A stretch of 17,521 nt of DNA, from positions 1 through 17,521 of the forward strand of contig CACZOG010000269.1 in NCBI GenBank assembly GCA_902782715.1, given 5' to 3'. This DNA comes from an uncultured Lachnospiraceae bacterium (GTDB lineage: Bacteria; Bacillota; Clostridia; Lachnospirales; Lachnospiraceae). Below are positions 1-7,574 of this stretch, piece by piece. Both the position numbers and the translations under genes were made by a program. A model generated the notes under the pieces. The model did no database searches, was not told where the DNA came from, and worked only from the letters and a program-made list of their open reading frames with translations. How positions within the stretch are numbered: position 1 is the stretch's first letter; each line of letters starts with the position of its first letter.

Positions 1-579
1 CTTGATGCAAGAAATCTTCTGCAGGCAACGCAGGCGGAACTTACCGAAGTATATGCCAAAGAGGGCGATAAGCTCGTATGGGATACGCCCATTATCGCTT
101 CCGCAAACGGCATAGGACCGACTTCGGATAACGGCGATACTGATATTTCCACAACGGATTTTGCCAAGAAAGTCCTTAAAACCGCAGATATGGAAGGTGA
201 GAAACAGCCGTATCTGTTTATGGTAGCCGTAGCGTCAAATCATGCCAACAAATCCAATGCGAATGACAAGAACCGTTCGGTTCATCAGAAATACACCGTG
301 TATTATGCTCTATACATAAAGGAAAAGGATTCGGTTCCGTATTATTACTATAACGGAGCATGGACAAAGAAGAATCCCAGAGGATTAAAGAAGAATCACA
401 GCAATATGTCGGACTGGGACAACAGCATAATGAATGCACAGAATCGTATTCAGACCGGCACTTTGAAAGACTTGAGACTTCAGTATTATCTGATCTCCTA
501 TAAAGGAACGGCAGAAGCAATGTCCGGTGATTTCTGGAATTACATAAAACGCGATCTGGAGATACAGTATAATCACTAA
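1..579 (+). CDS. 3' end of an unrecognised protein, possibly pilin-like
   Basis: An open frame runs from base 1 to a TAA at 577-579, giving 192 residues of a protein whose start lies outside the window. I do not recognise the family. The first visible stretch (ARNLLQATQAELTEVYAK) is an amphipathic helix followed by a polar, Tyr/Asn/Lys-rich globular part with a YYYYNGAW run. No transmembrane segment, Cys motif or signal peptide is visible in the part present. The ARNLL...AE helix resembles the region after the N-terminal hydrophobic helix of type IV pilin-like proteins, but that is only a guess, because the diagnostic prepilin N-terminus is missing. The gene is followed at once by a strong terminator (604-631), so it ends its transcription unit. 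I am confident that it is coding and have low confidence about function. Confidence 0.7.
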   Translation, partial: LDARNLLQATQAELTEVYAKEGDKLVWDTPIIASANGIGPTSDNGDTDISTTDFAKKVLKTADMEGEKQPYLFMVAVASNHANKSNANDKNRSVHQKYTVYYALYIKEKDSVPYYYYNGAWTKKNPRGLKKNHSNMSDWDNSIMNAQNRIQTGTLKDLRLQYYLISYKGTAEAMSGDFWNYIKRDLEIQYNH

Positions 580-603
580 AACCGGATACATAAGTGAAAC
601 AAA

Positions 604-631
604 AAAATCGCCCGCTTAAACGGGCGATTTT
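604..631. terminator. Bidirectional intrinsic terminator
   Basis: Bases 604-614 (AAAATCGCCCG) pair perfectly with 621-631 (CGGGCGATTTT) across a 6-base CTTAAA loop. The A-run on the left and T-run on the right make it work as a Rho-independent terminator in both directions. It lies between the convergent ends of the gene ending at 579 (plus) and the rubredoxin gene ending at 645 (minus), so it probably serves both. Confidence 0.9.
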
Positions 632-644
632 ATCTTTGGAATAT

Positions 645-800
645 TCAGACTTTTTCAAATGCGTCTTTTCCGATTCCGCAAACAGGGCAAACCCAGTCTT
701 CGGGAATGTCTTCAAAAGCGGTTCCGGGAGCAATGCCGGAATCCGGATCTCCGATTTCGGGATCGTAAACATATCCACAGGGACAAGCGTATTTATCCAT
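645..800 (-). CDS. Rubredoxin with a CxC first metal-binding motif
   Basis: This 51-residue protein is too short for usual ORF thresholds but is unmistakably a rubredoxin, a small cytoplasmic one-electron carrier with a single Fe(Cys)4 centre. It has the conserved aromatic core and glycines (GYVYDPEIGDP, GIAPGT), the FEDIPEDW segment and the second metal loop CPVCG (C38, C41). The first metal loop is odd: it reads ACPCG, with Cys at residues 6 and 8. The spacing is therefore C-x-C-G instead of the usual C-x-x-C-G, a one-residue deletion in an otherwise intact protein. The start is ATG at 800, preceded by GGAAAGGAG about 9 bases upstream. The gene is monocistronic, with a promoter near 849-877 and the bidirectional terminator directly after it. 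Likely roles in an anaerobe are electron donation to rubrerythrin, flavodiiron or superoxide reductase systems; no partner gene is visible here. Confidence 0.93.
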   Translation of the reverse strand: MDKYACPCGYVYDPEIGDPDSGIAPGTAFEDIPEDWVCPVCGIGKDAFEKV

Positions 801-848
801 GGTTTAATACTCCTTTCCAATCCATTTTTGTTTTTTGCTTATGACATT

Positions 849-877
849 ATTATAATACAAAATAACGGTCGGGTAAA
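849..877 (-). promoter_or_regulatory. Promoter of the rubredoxin gene
   Basis: Reading the minus strand, a perfect TATAAT lies at 854-849 with TTTACC at 877-872 as a 4/6 match to the -35 box, spacer 17. The predicted start gives a leader of about 40 bases before the rubredoxin ATG. The -10 box is strong and the -35 box weak. Confidence 0.6.
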
Positions 878-900
878 CGTATTAAAAATTTGAAAATAGT

Positions 901-929
901 TATACAGATTCGTATAAAAGGTTTATAAT
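901..929 (+). promoter_or_regulatory. Promoter of the HD-GYP gene
   Basis: TATAAT at 924-929 is preceded after a 17-base spacer by TATACA (901-906), a 4/6 match to TTGACA. It faces away from the rubredoxin promoter, so 801-962 is a divergent promoter region. The HD-GYP ATG at 963 has AAGGG at 949-953 as its ribosome binding site. Confidence 0.55.
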
Positions 930-962
930 ATTTTGTGTGTACATTTTTAAGGGATAAGCGGA

Positions 963-3404
963 ATGATTCTTGATTTTCTTTCCAAAAATCAATTGAATAT
1001 AATGCTCATGTTATCCGGCATATGCGGTATGCTGGCTTTGTTTGTGTTTTTCATCAGAGTTATTTCTCCGAGAAGAAAAATAACTTTAATGATCATGGAA
1101 GCAAGTGCATGTCTTCTGCTTGTCTTTGACAGATATGCATATATCTACAGAGGCAATCCGGGCATGGCCGGATTTTATATGGTCAGAATAAGCAATTTCA
1201 TGGTGTTCTTCTTAACGCTTCTGACTATTTTTGCATTTAACCATTACGTTATGGATCTTTTGATCAACGAAGGCGGTCTTAAAAAGATCCCCGTAAGACT
1301 TCATGTGTCTAATGCACTGGTGATCCTCGGTGAGATCCTTGTCATCATTTCCCAGTTTACTCACATGTATTATTATTTTGACAGTGAGAACAAATATCAC
1401 AGGACGGAAGGCTTCTTCTTTGTAAGCTACATCATTCCGTTACTGATCCTTGCAATTGAGCTTTCCGTTATTATCCAGTATTACAATAAATTCAGACCCG
1501 GCATCAGGATTTCCCTGCTTCTTTTTACCATTCTTCCTCTGGCTGCGGCCGTAATGCAGGTATTCGCTTACGGCTTATCGCTTCAGAACATAACCATGGT
1601 CGGTATGATGGTTCTTCTTTATATATTCGCAATACAGGATTTAAGCGACTCGGTTGAGGAAGCCAAGAATCTTGAGATTGAATACCTGAAGAAAGAACAG
1701 AAAGATATTCAGGGTCTTTTCGAACAGACGACCGAAGCTCTTGCACTTGCAATAGATGCAAAAGACAAATATACACACGGTCATTCATCAAGAGTTGCGG
1801 AATACGCCAGGAAAGTTGCCAAAATGGCGGGCAAGAGTCCTCAGGAATGCGATGAGGTTTATTTTGCAGGCCTTTTACATGATGTGGGCAAAATCGGAAT
1901 TCCGAGCAGCATCATCAACAAAGACGGAAAATTAACCGAAGAGGAATTCAATGCGATCAAGCAGCATCCCGTAATCGGTAACGAAATATTATCGGGTATC
2001 AGCAAATCGCCCTATTTAAGCATCGGCGCACATCATCATCACGAAAGATATGACGGAAAAGGCTATCCCGCCGGACTCAAGGGCGAGGACATTCCGGACA
2101 TTGCAAGAATAATTGCGGTTGCGGATGCGTATGATGCCATGACATCCAAGAGAAGTTACAGGGAGCCCATTCCTCAGGACAAAGTAAGGGAAGAATTTGT
2201 AAAAGGCACGGGAACACAGTTCGATCCGAAATATGCCAAGCTGATGATTCATCTTATCGACCTTGATTCGGAATACATGATGAAAGAAAGAGATGAAGTC
2301 AAGGAATTGTCGGGCAAAACGGAATTGTGCATGGAAGAATTCAGATCCGATATTTCCGAAGGTATCCATATTGTAAGCAATATTACGAGAATTAAACTTC
2401 ACAGCGTTACCGACAGAAACAATGTCAGAAAAGAATGCATTCCTTCGCTGGTTATTTTCGATTCCCTTGACGGAAGAGTCCATGACGGAGCCAAAGTCAA
2501 GGAAATGCTTTATTTCGAATATGCGATAATCCGTTTTGACGGAAAAACGGAATGTCTCGGCGCTAGAAAGATCCAGACTAACACACTGGAACTTAAAACG
2601 GTTGAAAAGAACAATCATCCGGAAATCGGCGAAAAAGGTATCAATTACGAAATAGAAGCCGTAAAGTTTAAGGATCATGTTCTTATAAAGATCAAGAGCG
2701 AATATCAGATCATCGAGCATATTCTGGCACTTCCCGACAGTGCAAGATATGCCTATATCGGTTTAACGGGCGAACACTGTACCATAAGCAACGTTGAAAT
2801 CGATAAAGATGAAAAGGAAATAAACGAAAACTATATCCCCCGTATCGCAAAGGAAGTGACATTTATCGACGGACCGTCCGGAGACGTTCCCAATGTTCAG
2901 ATAAACGGATGGTGTTCGGATGCGTGCAAGGGCATTGCGATAAAGGACGGAATGAAAATACATTTCCATACCATGAGCCTTCCGACCGCAAGACTTATAT
3001 GGCATACATCATATGTTGAACTGTTCTATTCTGATGACGGACTGGTTAAAGGAGAGAATTTCAATCAGTTTGCTCTGGTCAGAATCGACGGAGAAGCATG
3101 GGATACCCATGAAGGCGTGGAGAGTAAGACCATAGTTATCAAAGATGACGAATTCGAAGGCTGGGATGTCTGGAAAGAGATCAACAGGAATGGTCTGGAT
3201 GTAACCGTTGAGTTTAAGAGAAAAGGAAACAAGATTTCCGTCTTTACCGAGAACTGCGGCATTTCGATCAACAGTATGATCACCATTCAGGATGATTATC
3301 CCGAAATATACATGGCATTAACAGGCGATCAGTGTGCAATTACGAACATTCGTGCCGAGTATGCACCGTCAGGTTTCGCGGAGAACCTTATTAAGAAGAT
3401 TTAG
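963..3404 (+). CDS. Membrane HD-GYP domain protein (putative c-di-GMP phosphodiesterase) with duplicated C-terminal region
   Basis: An 813-residue, three-part protein. Residues about 10-220 hold six or seven hydrophobic segments, an integral-membrane sensor-like region. A short charged helix (about 225-255, EEAKNLEIEYLKKEQKDI) links to an HD-GYP domain at about 260-430. Visible metal and active-site residues are H274, the HD pair H306-D307 in LLHDVGKIGIP, a His cluster at 357-360 (HHHHER) and the GYP signature at 367-369 (DGKGYPAGLKGEDIP), followed by VADAYDAMTSKRSYR. HD-GYP domains hydrolyse cyclic di-GMP, and the complete motif suggests an active enzyme. Residues about 490-800 are not a domain I can name. 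They appear to contain two diverged copies of one unit, ending in YIGLTGEHCTISNVEI (from 598) and YMALTGDQCAITNIRA (from 783). The start ATG at 963 has AAGGG upstream. The 3' end overlaps the opposing radical SAM gene by 36 bp. Confidence 0.9.
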   Translation: MILDFLSKNQLNIMLMLSGICGMLALFVFFIRVISPRRKITLMIMEASACLLLVFDRYAYIYRGNPGMAGFYMVRISNFMVFFLTLLTIFAFNHYVMDLLINEGGLKKIPVRLHVSNALVILGEILVIISQFTHMYYYFDSENKYHRTEGFFFVSYIIPLLILAIELSVIIQYYNKFRPGIRISLLLFTILPLAAAVMQVFAYGLSLQNITMVGMMVLLYIFAIQDLSDSVEEAKNLEIEYLKKEQKDIQGLFEQTTEALALAIDAKDKYTHGHSSRVAEYARKVAKMAGKSPQECDEVYFAGLLHDVGKIGIPSSIINKDGKLTEEEFNAIKQHPVIGNEILSGISKSPYLSIGAHHHHERYDGKGYPAGLKGEDIPDIARIIAVADAYDAMTSKRSYREPIPQDKVREEFVKGTGTQFDPKYAKLMIHLIDLDSEYMMKERDEVKELSGKTELCMEEFRSDISEGIHIVSNITRIKLHSVTDRNNVRKECIPSLVIFDSLDGRVHDGAKVKEMLYFEYAIIRFDGKTECLGARKIQTNTLELKTVEKNNHPEIGEKGINYEIEAVKFKDHVLIKIKSEYQIIEHILALPDSARYAYIGLTGEHCTISNVEIDKDEKEINENYIPRIAKEVTFIDGPSGDVPNVQINGWCSDACKGIAIKDGMKIHFHTMSLPTARLIWHTSYVELFYSDDGLVKGENFNQFALVRIDGEAWDTHEGVESKTIVIKDDEFEGWDVWKEINRNGLDVTVEFKRKGNKISVFTENCGISINSMITIQDDYPEIYMALTGDQCAITNIRAEYAPSGFAENLIKKI

Positions 3405-4250
3405 AACTTTTTTCTTATCCTTGCTCCACTCGGGTGCGATGAGGATTTTCTTATCCCCGTCGCCTGTCATGCGATGAATGACGATATCGTTCGGTATGAT
3501 CTTAAGACAATCGACAACGATGGATACGTATTCTTCCATGCTTAAACATGTGAACAGACCTTTCTCGTAATCGGAAGCAAGATCCGTTCCCTTAAGAACA
3601 TGAAGAAGCTGAAGTTTGATCCCGTTGATCCCGCTGTCGCAGACGTATTTTACGGTATCAAGCATATCTTTTCTGCTCTCGTTAGGGAGCCCTAAGATAA
3701 CATGAACGATCACATTAAGATTTCTTTTTTTCAGTTCCGTGACCGCAGTGTCATAGACGGAAAGAGGATATAAGCGTCGAATATATTCGGCGCTTTTTTC
3801 ATGTATAGTCTGAAGACCGAGTTCGACCCATACGGGCTTGATCCGGTTAAGTTCGCTTAAAAGTTCAAGAACATCTTCGGGAAGGCAGTCCGGTCGTGTG
3901 GCTATTGAAACAGCAACAATATCCGGGTGAGAGATTGCCTCTGTAAACAGCGAACGAAGTTTTTCCACAGGCGCATAAGTATTGGTAAAAGCCTGAAAGT
4001 AGGCGATGTATCTGCCGTCTTTTCCGATCTTTGAAGCAACTCTTTTTTTGCCTTTTTCGATCTGATCGGTTATGGATAAAAGAGGGGATTCTCCGAAATC
4101 ACCCGAACCGTTTCCGGAACAGAAAATGCAGCCTCTCGTATCAAGAGTTCCGTCCCTGTTCGGACAGGTAAAGCCTGCATTTAAAGAGATTTTATATACT
4201 TTTGTATTAAAAGTATCCTTAAGATACTCATTAAGCGAATAGTATTTCAT
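3369..4250 (-). CDS. TIGR01212-type radical SAM protein (YhcC/YtqA-like)
   Basis: Using ATG at 4250 the product is 293 residues. A radical SAM iron-sulfur cluster motif is present as C29, C41 and C44 (CPNRDGT...RGCIFC), with the wider spacing typical of the YhcC/YtqA (TIGR01212) family rather than plain CxxxCxxC. Other family-like segments are FQAFTNTYAP, SIATRPDCL, WVELGLQT, HVILGLPNE and KLQLLHVLKGT. Members are cytoplasmic radical SAM enzymes with Fe-S/SAM chemistry; their physiological substrate is not well established, so I assign none. An in-frame TTG at 4256 could extend it by two residues, but neither start has a clear Shine-Dalgarno sequence. A TATAAT lies only 8 bases before the ATG. 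The last 36 bp run through the 3' end of the convergent HD-GYP gene, so neither gene has a terminator between them. Confidence 0.9.
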   Translation of the reverse strand: MKYYSLNEYLKDTFNTKVYKISLNAGFTCPNRDGTLDTRGCIFCSGNGSGDFGESPLLSITDQIEKGKKRVASKIGKDGRYIAYFQAFTNTYAPVEKLRSLFTEAISHPDIVAVSIATRPDCLPEDVLELLSELNRIKPVWVELGLQTIHEKSAEYIRRLYPLSVYDTAVTELKKRNLNVIVHVILGLPNESRKDMLDTVKYVCDSGINGIKLQLLHVLKGTDLASDYEKGLFTCLSMEEYVSIVVDCLKIIPNDIVIHRMTGDGDKKILIAPEWSKDKKKVLNLLNKVLRET

Positions 4251-4257
4251 AGTCAAA

Positions 4258-4284
4258 ATTATACATCATCAGTCCGTAAGACAA
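4258..4284 (-). promoter_or_regulatory. Possible promoter placing the radical SAM start near the mRNA 5' end
   Basis: On the minus strand TATAAT occupies 4263-4258, with TTGTCT (4284-4279) 15 bases upstream as a poor-spacing -35 candidate. Transcription from it would begin about at the ATG (4250), giving a leaderless or nearly leaderless message. That fits the absence of a Shine-Dalgarno sequence. It is a weak assignment because the -35 box and spacer are poor. Confidence 0.35.
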
Positions 4285-4322
4285 AAGAAAAATACACATG
4301 CATAATTTACCCATCAAAGTAT

Positions 4323-4350
4323 TTGGAAAAACGATAAATAAAGTTATAAT
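4323..4350 (+). promoter_or_regulatory. Promoter of the Nudix-fucosidase unit
   Basis: TTGGAA (4323-4328), a 16-base spacer and a perfect TATAAT (4345-4350) lie 36 bases before the Nudix ATG. An AGAGGA ribosome binding site ends about six bases before the start. Confidence 0.65.
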
Positions 4351-4385
4351 ATAATTGGCGAAGAATTGAAAAAAGAGGATATAAA

Positions 4386-4850
4386 ATGAAAACTCCGGAA
4401 CTTACGACTCTCTGCTATCTTATAAAAGACGGAAAGTATCTTATGATGCACAGGGTTAAGAAAGAGAATGATGTAAATAAAGACAAATACATAGGTGTGG
4501 GCGGACATTTCGAATACGGCGAGAGCCCCGATGAGTGCCTTCTTCGCGAGGTAAAAGAGGAGACGGGACTTACGCTTCTTGATTATAAAGCCAGGGGCAT
4601 AGTAACGTTTGTTTACGGCGAAGATGTTGTTGAATACATGCACCTTTACACATCGGATAAATTCGAGGGAGAAATGACGGACTGTGATGAAGGGGAACTC
4701 GTCTGGATCCCCGTTAAAGATGTCTTTGATCTTCCGATCTGGGAAGGCGATAAACTGTTTTTTAAACGTCTTGAAGAAAGCGAAGAATTCTTCTCGCTGA
4801 AACTTGTTTATGATCTAAACGACCGCCTTGTAAAAAGCGAGATTCACTAA
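4386..4850 (+). CDS. Nudix hydrolase (MutT-like, probable 8-oxo-dGTP or nucleotide pyrophosphatase)
   Basis: A 154-residue cytoplasmic protein with a complete Nudix box from G40 to L62: G40, then E46, then R54-E55, E58-E59 and G61 (GHFEYGE...REVKEETGL). These residues coordinate the divalent metals used to hydrolyse nucleoside diphosphates linked to another moiety. The N-terminus (TTLCYLIKDGKYLMMHRVKK) and the tail with PIWEGDKLFF resemble MutT/8-oxo-dGTP diphosphatase-like members, but substrate cannot be read from the sequence. It has its own promoter and a good ribosome binding site. It is followed 20 bases later by the fucosidase gene, so the two are probably co-transcribed without an obvious functional link. 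Confidence 0.88.
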   Translation: MKTPELTTLCYLIKDGKYLMMHRVKKENDVNKDKYIGVGGHFEYGESPDECLLREVKEETGLTLLDYKARGIVTFVYGEDVVEYMHLYTSDKFEGEMTDCDEGELVWIPVKDVFDLPIWEGDKLFFKRLEESEEFFSLKLVYDLNDRLVKSEIH

Positions 4851-4870
4851 GTCTAAAGAATGGTGCTTTT

Positions 4871-6346
4871 ATGAAGAATTATGATCTGAACGAAAAATTA
4901 AAAGAGATAGATGAAGTTATAAAAGAGGGTCTGTTTGACGACACATGGGAATCTCTCTCGGATTACCGCGTTCCCGAATGGTACGATAAGATGAGGTTCG
5001 GGATATTCATCCACTACGGGGTATTCTCTGTTCCCGCATTCGGCTGCGAATGGTATCCGAGACTCATGTACGAAAAGGAAATGGTCGACTGTTACGAACA
5101 CCATTTAAAAACTTACGGAAAGCAGTCGGAATTCGGATACAAAGATTTTATCCCGATGTTCAAAGCCGAGAAATTCGATGCTGACGAATGGATAAAGGCT
5201 TTCAAGGAAGCGGGTGCACAGTACGTGATCCCCGTGGCTGAACATCATGACGGTTTTCAGATGTATGAGACAGAACTCTCGTCTTTTAACAGCGTTGACA
5301 TGGGTCCTCATAAAAACATCCTGGGTGAATTAAAAGAAGCATGCGAAAAAGAAGACATTATCTTCGGAGCTTCCTCTCACAGAATAGAACATTATTTCTT
5401 CATGGGTACCGGAAGAACGATAGAAAGCGATATCAACAGAGAGTTCGAAAGAGGAGAACTCTACTGGCCCTCCGTATATGCCAAAGTTGATTTCGATGCG
5501 ATCGAGAAAGACGGTTCGCCGTCTGAAGAATTCATGCAGGACTGGCTTGTAAGAACCTGCGAGATAATCGATAAGTATAAGCCGAACATCCTTTATTTCG
5601 ACTGGTGGATCCACAGGACGGAACTAAAACCGTATTTAAGGAAAATGCTTGCATATTTTTATAACAAAGCAGCCCGGGAAGGCAGGGGAGTTGTAGTAAA
5701 TTACAAGCACGATGCGATACCTTTTAACATTGCCGTTCCCGATATCGAGCGCGGACAGCTTGCTTCACAAAAGCCTTTTAAATGGCAGTCCGATACGGCT
5801 ATGTGTTTTAACTCATGGTGTTACACCGAGGGGAATAAATACAAAGAAACAAAAGACATTCTCTGCGACCTCATAGACATCATTTCAAAGAACGGAACAC
5901 TTCTTTTAAACATAGGACCGAAAGCAGACGGAACATTCAGCGATGAGGAGACGCTTATCCTTAAACAGATCGGTGAATGGATGAAAGTTAACCGTGAAGC
6001 GGTCTTTGATACCAAACCGTATAAGATATTCGGCGAGGGAGAGACAAAGGTCGTTGAGGGGGCTTTTAAGGACGGCGAGGTTAAGGGATTTACTTCTTCG
6101 GATTTCAGATTCCTTGCAGGGTGCGGATGCATTTATATTGCCGCGATGCGTCCGGCGGAAAACGGAATTTATGATATTAAATCTTTTGCAAGAAAACAGG
6201 GAGCTTTTAACTGCGGCATATCAGAGATAAAGATGCTCGGAAGCGAAGAAAAAGCTGAGTTTAAGCATACAGAAGAAAAACTTGAGATAATTACCAAAGG
6301 ATCAGAAGAAAACGATGATCCGATAGTTTTCAAACTGATCATTTAA
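4871..6346 (+). CDS. GH29 alpha-L-fucosidase, cytoplasmic
   Basis: A 491-residue glycoside hydrolase family 29 enzyme that removes alpha-linked L-fucose. Diagnostic segments are WYDKMRFGIFIHYGVFSVPAF, the His-rich substrate motif HHDGF at 125-129, and ILYFDWWIHR with D244 as the likely catalytic nucleophile. Later come SWCYTEGNKYK and the family-typical LIDIISKNGTLLLNIGPKADG. The length suits a catalytic domain plus a small C-terminal beta-sandwich. There is no signal peptide, so it acts inside the cell, presumably on imported fucosylated oligosaccharides or glycosides; no transporter or fucose-catabolism gene is next to it. The ribosome binding site is weak (AAAGAATGG), which suggests dependence on read-through from the Nudix gene. 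A zinc-ribbon gene follows after 13 bases. Confidence 0.92.
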   Translation: MKNYDLNEKLKEIDEVIKEGLFDDTWESLSDYRVPEWYDKMRFGIFIHYGVFSVPAFGCEWYPRLMYEKEMVDCYEHHLKTYGKQSEFGYKDFIPMFKAEKFDADEWIKAFKEAGAQYVIPVAEHHDGFQMYETELSSFNSVDMGPHKNILGELKEACEKEDIIFGASSHRIEHYFFMGTGRTIESDINREFERGELYWPSVYAKVDFDAIEKDGSPSEEFMQDWLVRTCEIIDKYKPNILYFDWWIHRTELKPYLRKMLAYFYNKAAREGRGVVVNYKHDAIPFNIAVPDIERGQLASQKPFKWQSDTAMCFNSWCYTEGNKYKETKDILCDLIDIISKNGTLLLNIGPKADGTFSDEETLILKQIGEWMKVNREAVFDTKPYKIFGEGETKVVEGAFKDGEVKGFTSSDFRFLAGCGCIYIAAMRPAENGIYDIKSFARKQGAFNCGISEIKMLGSEEKAEFKHTEEKLEIITKGSEENDDPIVFKLII

Positions 6347-6359
6347 AAAGGGGAAACGT

Positions 6360-7565
6360 ATGAAGATCAAATGTGAATACTGCGATTCGATGTTTGATGA
6401 CACATTAGAAAAGTGTCCTAACTGCGGTGCACCGAATTCCAATGTAAGACGAAGCACGGCCGATCAGCCGACCACGATCGAAGGATTAAAAGAATGGTAT
6501 GAATCAAAAGGCCTTCCGCCTTACGAGACCACGAGATTTTTTATCGGCATTGATTATAAGAAACCGAGAGCGTTCGGTATTTACAAAGACGAGAATACCG
6601 GTAATTTTATCGTTTACAAAAACAAGGACTCGGGACAGCGCGCAGTACGTTATGAAGGAACGGATGAGGCTTTTGCGGTAAACGAACTGTTCATGCGCCT
6701 TAAACAGGAGATCCTTGAACAGAAAGCCCACAATATAAGCAATGGTTCAAACACAGGATATTCGGGAAGCGTAAGGCATAATACTTCCGGATCGGGGTCT
6801 TTGAAAAAGCATAAGGCATCTCTTGCAGGTGTTATAGCGATCGTGATAGTCATTTCGATGGCCTGTTGCGGCCCCTATCTTTTAACAATGCTCCTTTCTC
6901 CGCTTGAAACCCTTGTGGTAAATCTTTCTCCCGCAGAGCAGGGATATTATTCCTATAACGGAGAAGATTATTATACCTGCGGTCCGAGCGAAGACAACAA
7001 GAAGTGGTTTAAATATGACAGAGCAGGCGGGGAATGGATCAAGACGTCCGTTGAAGACAAGCCGGAACTGCTGATAACGAAAACGGCTAAAGATTATTTT
7101 CGTTCGTTTGAGTATAGTACCGGATATGATTTTCCGAATTTTTACGATTCAAGTGTTTATTATGAATACTGTTATCCCGCAGGTTATACCGATACAGGAT
7201 ATTATTCTTATAACAACACGGATTATTACAGACTTGACAGTTACGATACCGACAGCTGGTATTATTTTTCAAATGATACCAATGACTGGGAACCGGCAGA
7301 GTATAACAATATTCCGGATGATCTGAAGAACGGATATAACGCAAAGGACTTTTATTACACTCCGGACTGGAATTTTGAAACACAGATCTCGGATTTTGAG
7401 GATACGGAATATTATGCCCTTTACGAATCGGAGAATTCGAACTCGAGTTACAGTGGTGACAGTTATTCGTACAGCTCGTGGGATGACGACGATGACTACG
7501 ACTATTCATGGGATTCCGGCAGTTCATGGGATTCGTCCTCTTCGGACTGGGACAGCGACTGGTAA
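6360..7565 (+). CDS. Zinc-ribbon, single-TM protein with duplicated Tyr-rich domain and acidic tail; function unknown
   Basis: A 401-residue protein of unknown function. An N-terminal zinc ribbon is formed by C5, C8, C19 and C22 (CEYC...CPNCG). A compact soluble region follows at about 34-125 (TRFFIGIDYKKPRAFGIYKD...AVRYEGTDEAFAVNELF). A charged stretch ends in KKHK, then comes one transmembrane helix at about 155-180, so by the positive-inside rule the C-terminal half should lie outside the membrane. That half contains two similar units of about 53 residues, starting at G195 and G280 with GYYSYNGEDYY and GYYSYNNTDYY. Each has two Trp and ends in AKD plus aromatics. The last 40 residues are a low-complexity Ser/Asp/Trp tail (DDDDDYDYSWDSGSSWDSS). 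GGGG before ATG gives a good ribosome binding site. The gene lies 13 bases after the fucosidase and precedes the GTPase pair. Confidence 0.85.
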   Translation: MKIKCEYCDSMFDDTLEKCPNCGAPNSNVRRSTADQPTTIEGLKEWYESKGLPPYETTRFFIGIDYKKPRAFGIYKDENTGNFIVYKNKDSGQRAVRYEGTDEAFAVNELFMRLKQEILEQKAHNISNGSNTGYSGSVRHNTSGSGSLKKHKASLAGVIAIVIVISMACCGPYLLTMLLSPLETLVVNLSPAEQGYYSYNGEDYYTCGPSEDNKKWFKYDRAGGEWIKTSVEDKPELLITKTAKDYFRSFEYSTGYDFPNFYDSSVYYEYCYPAGYTDTGYYSYNNTDYYRLDSYDTDSWYYFSNDTNDWEPAEYNNIPDDLKNGYNAKDFYYTPDWNFETQISDFEDTEYYALYESENSNSSYSGDSYSYSSWDDDDDYDYSWDSGSSWDSSSSDWDSDW

Positions 7566-7574
7566 GTGTCGTAC

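Noticed and set aside
218..820. 200-residue minus-strand ORF covering the rubredoxin
   Set aside because: It is in a different frame from the rubredoxin, crosses a strong terminator, and lies partly opposite the plus-strand gene ending at 579.
7087..7527. Minus-strand Asn/Ser/Cys-rich ORF opposite the Tyr-rich repeats
   Set aside because: Its low-complexity composition is the reverse complement of repeated Tyr/Asp/Ser codons in the real gene.
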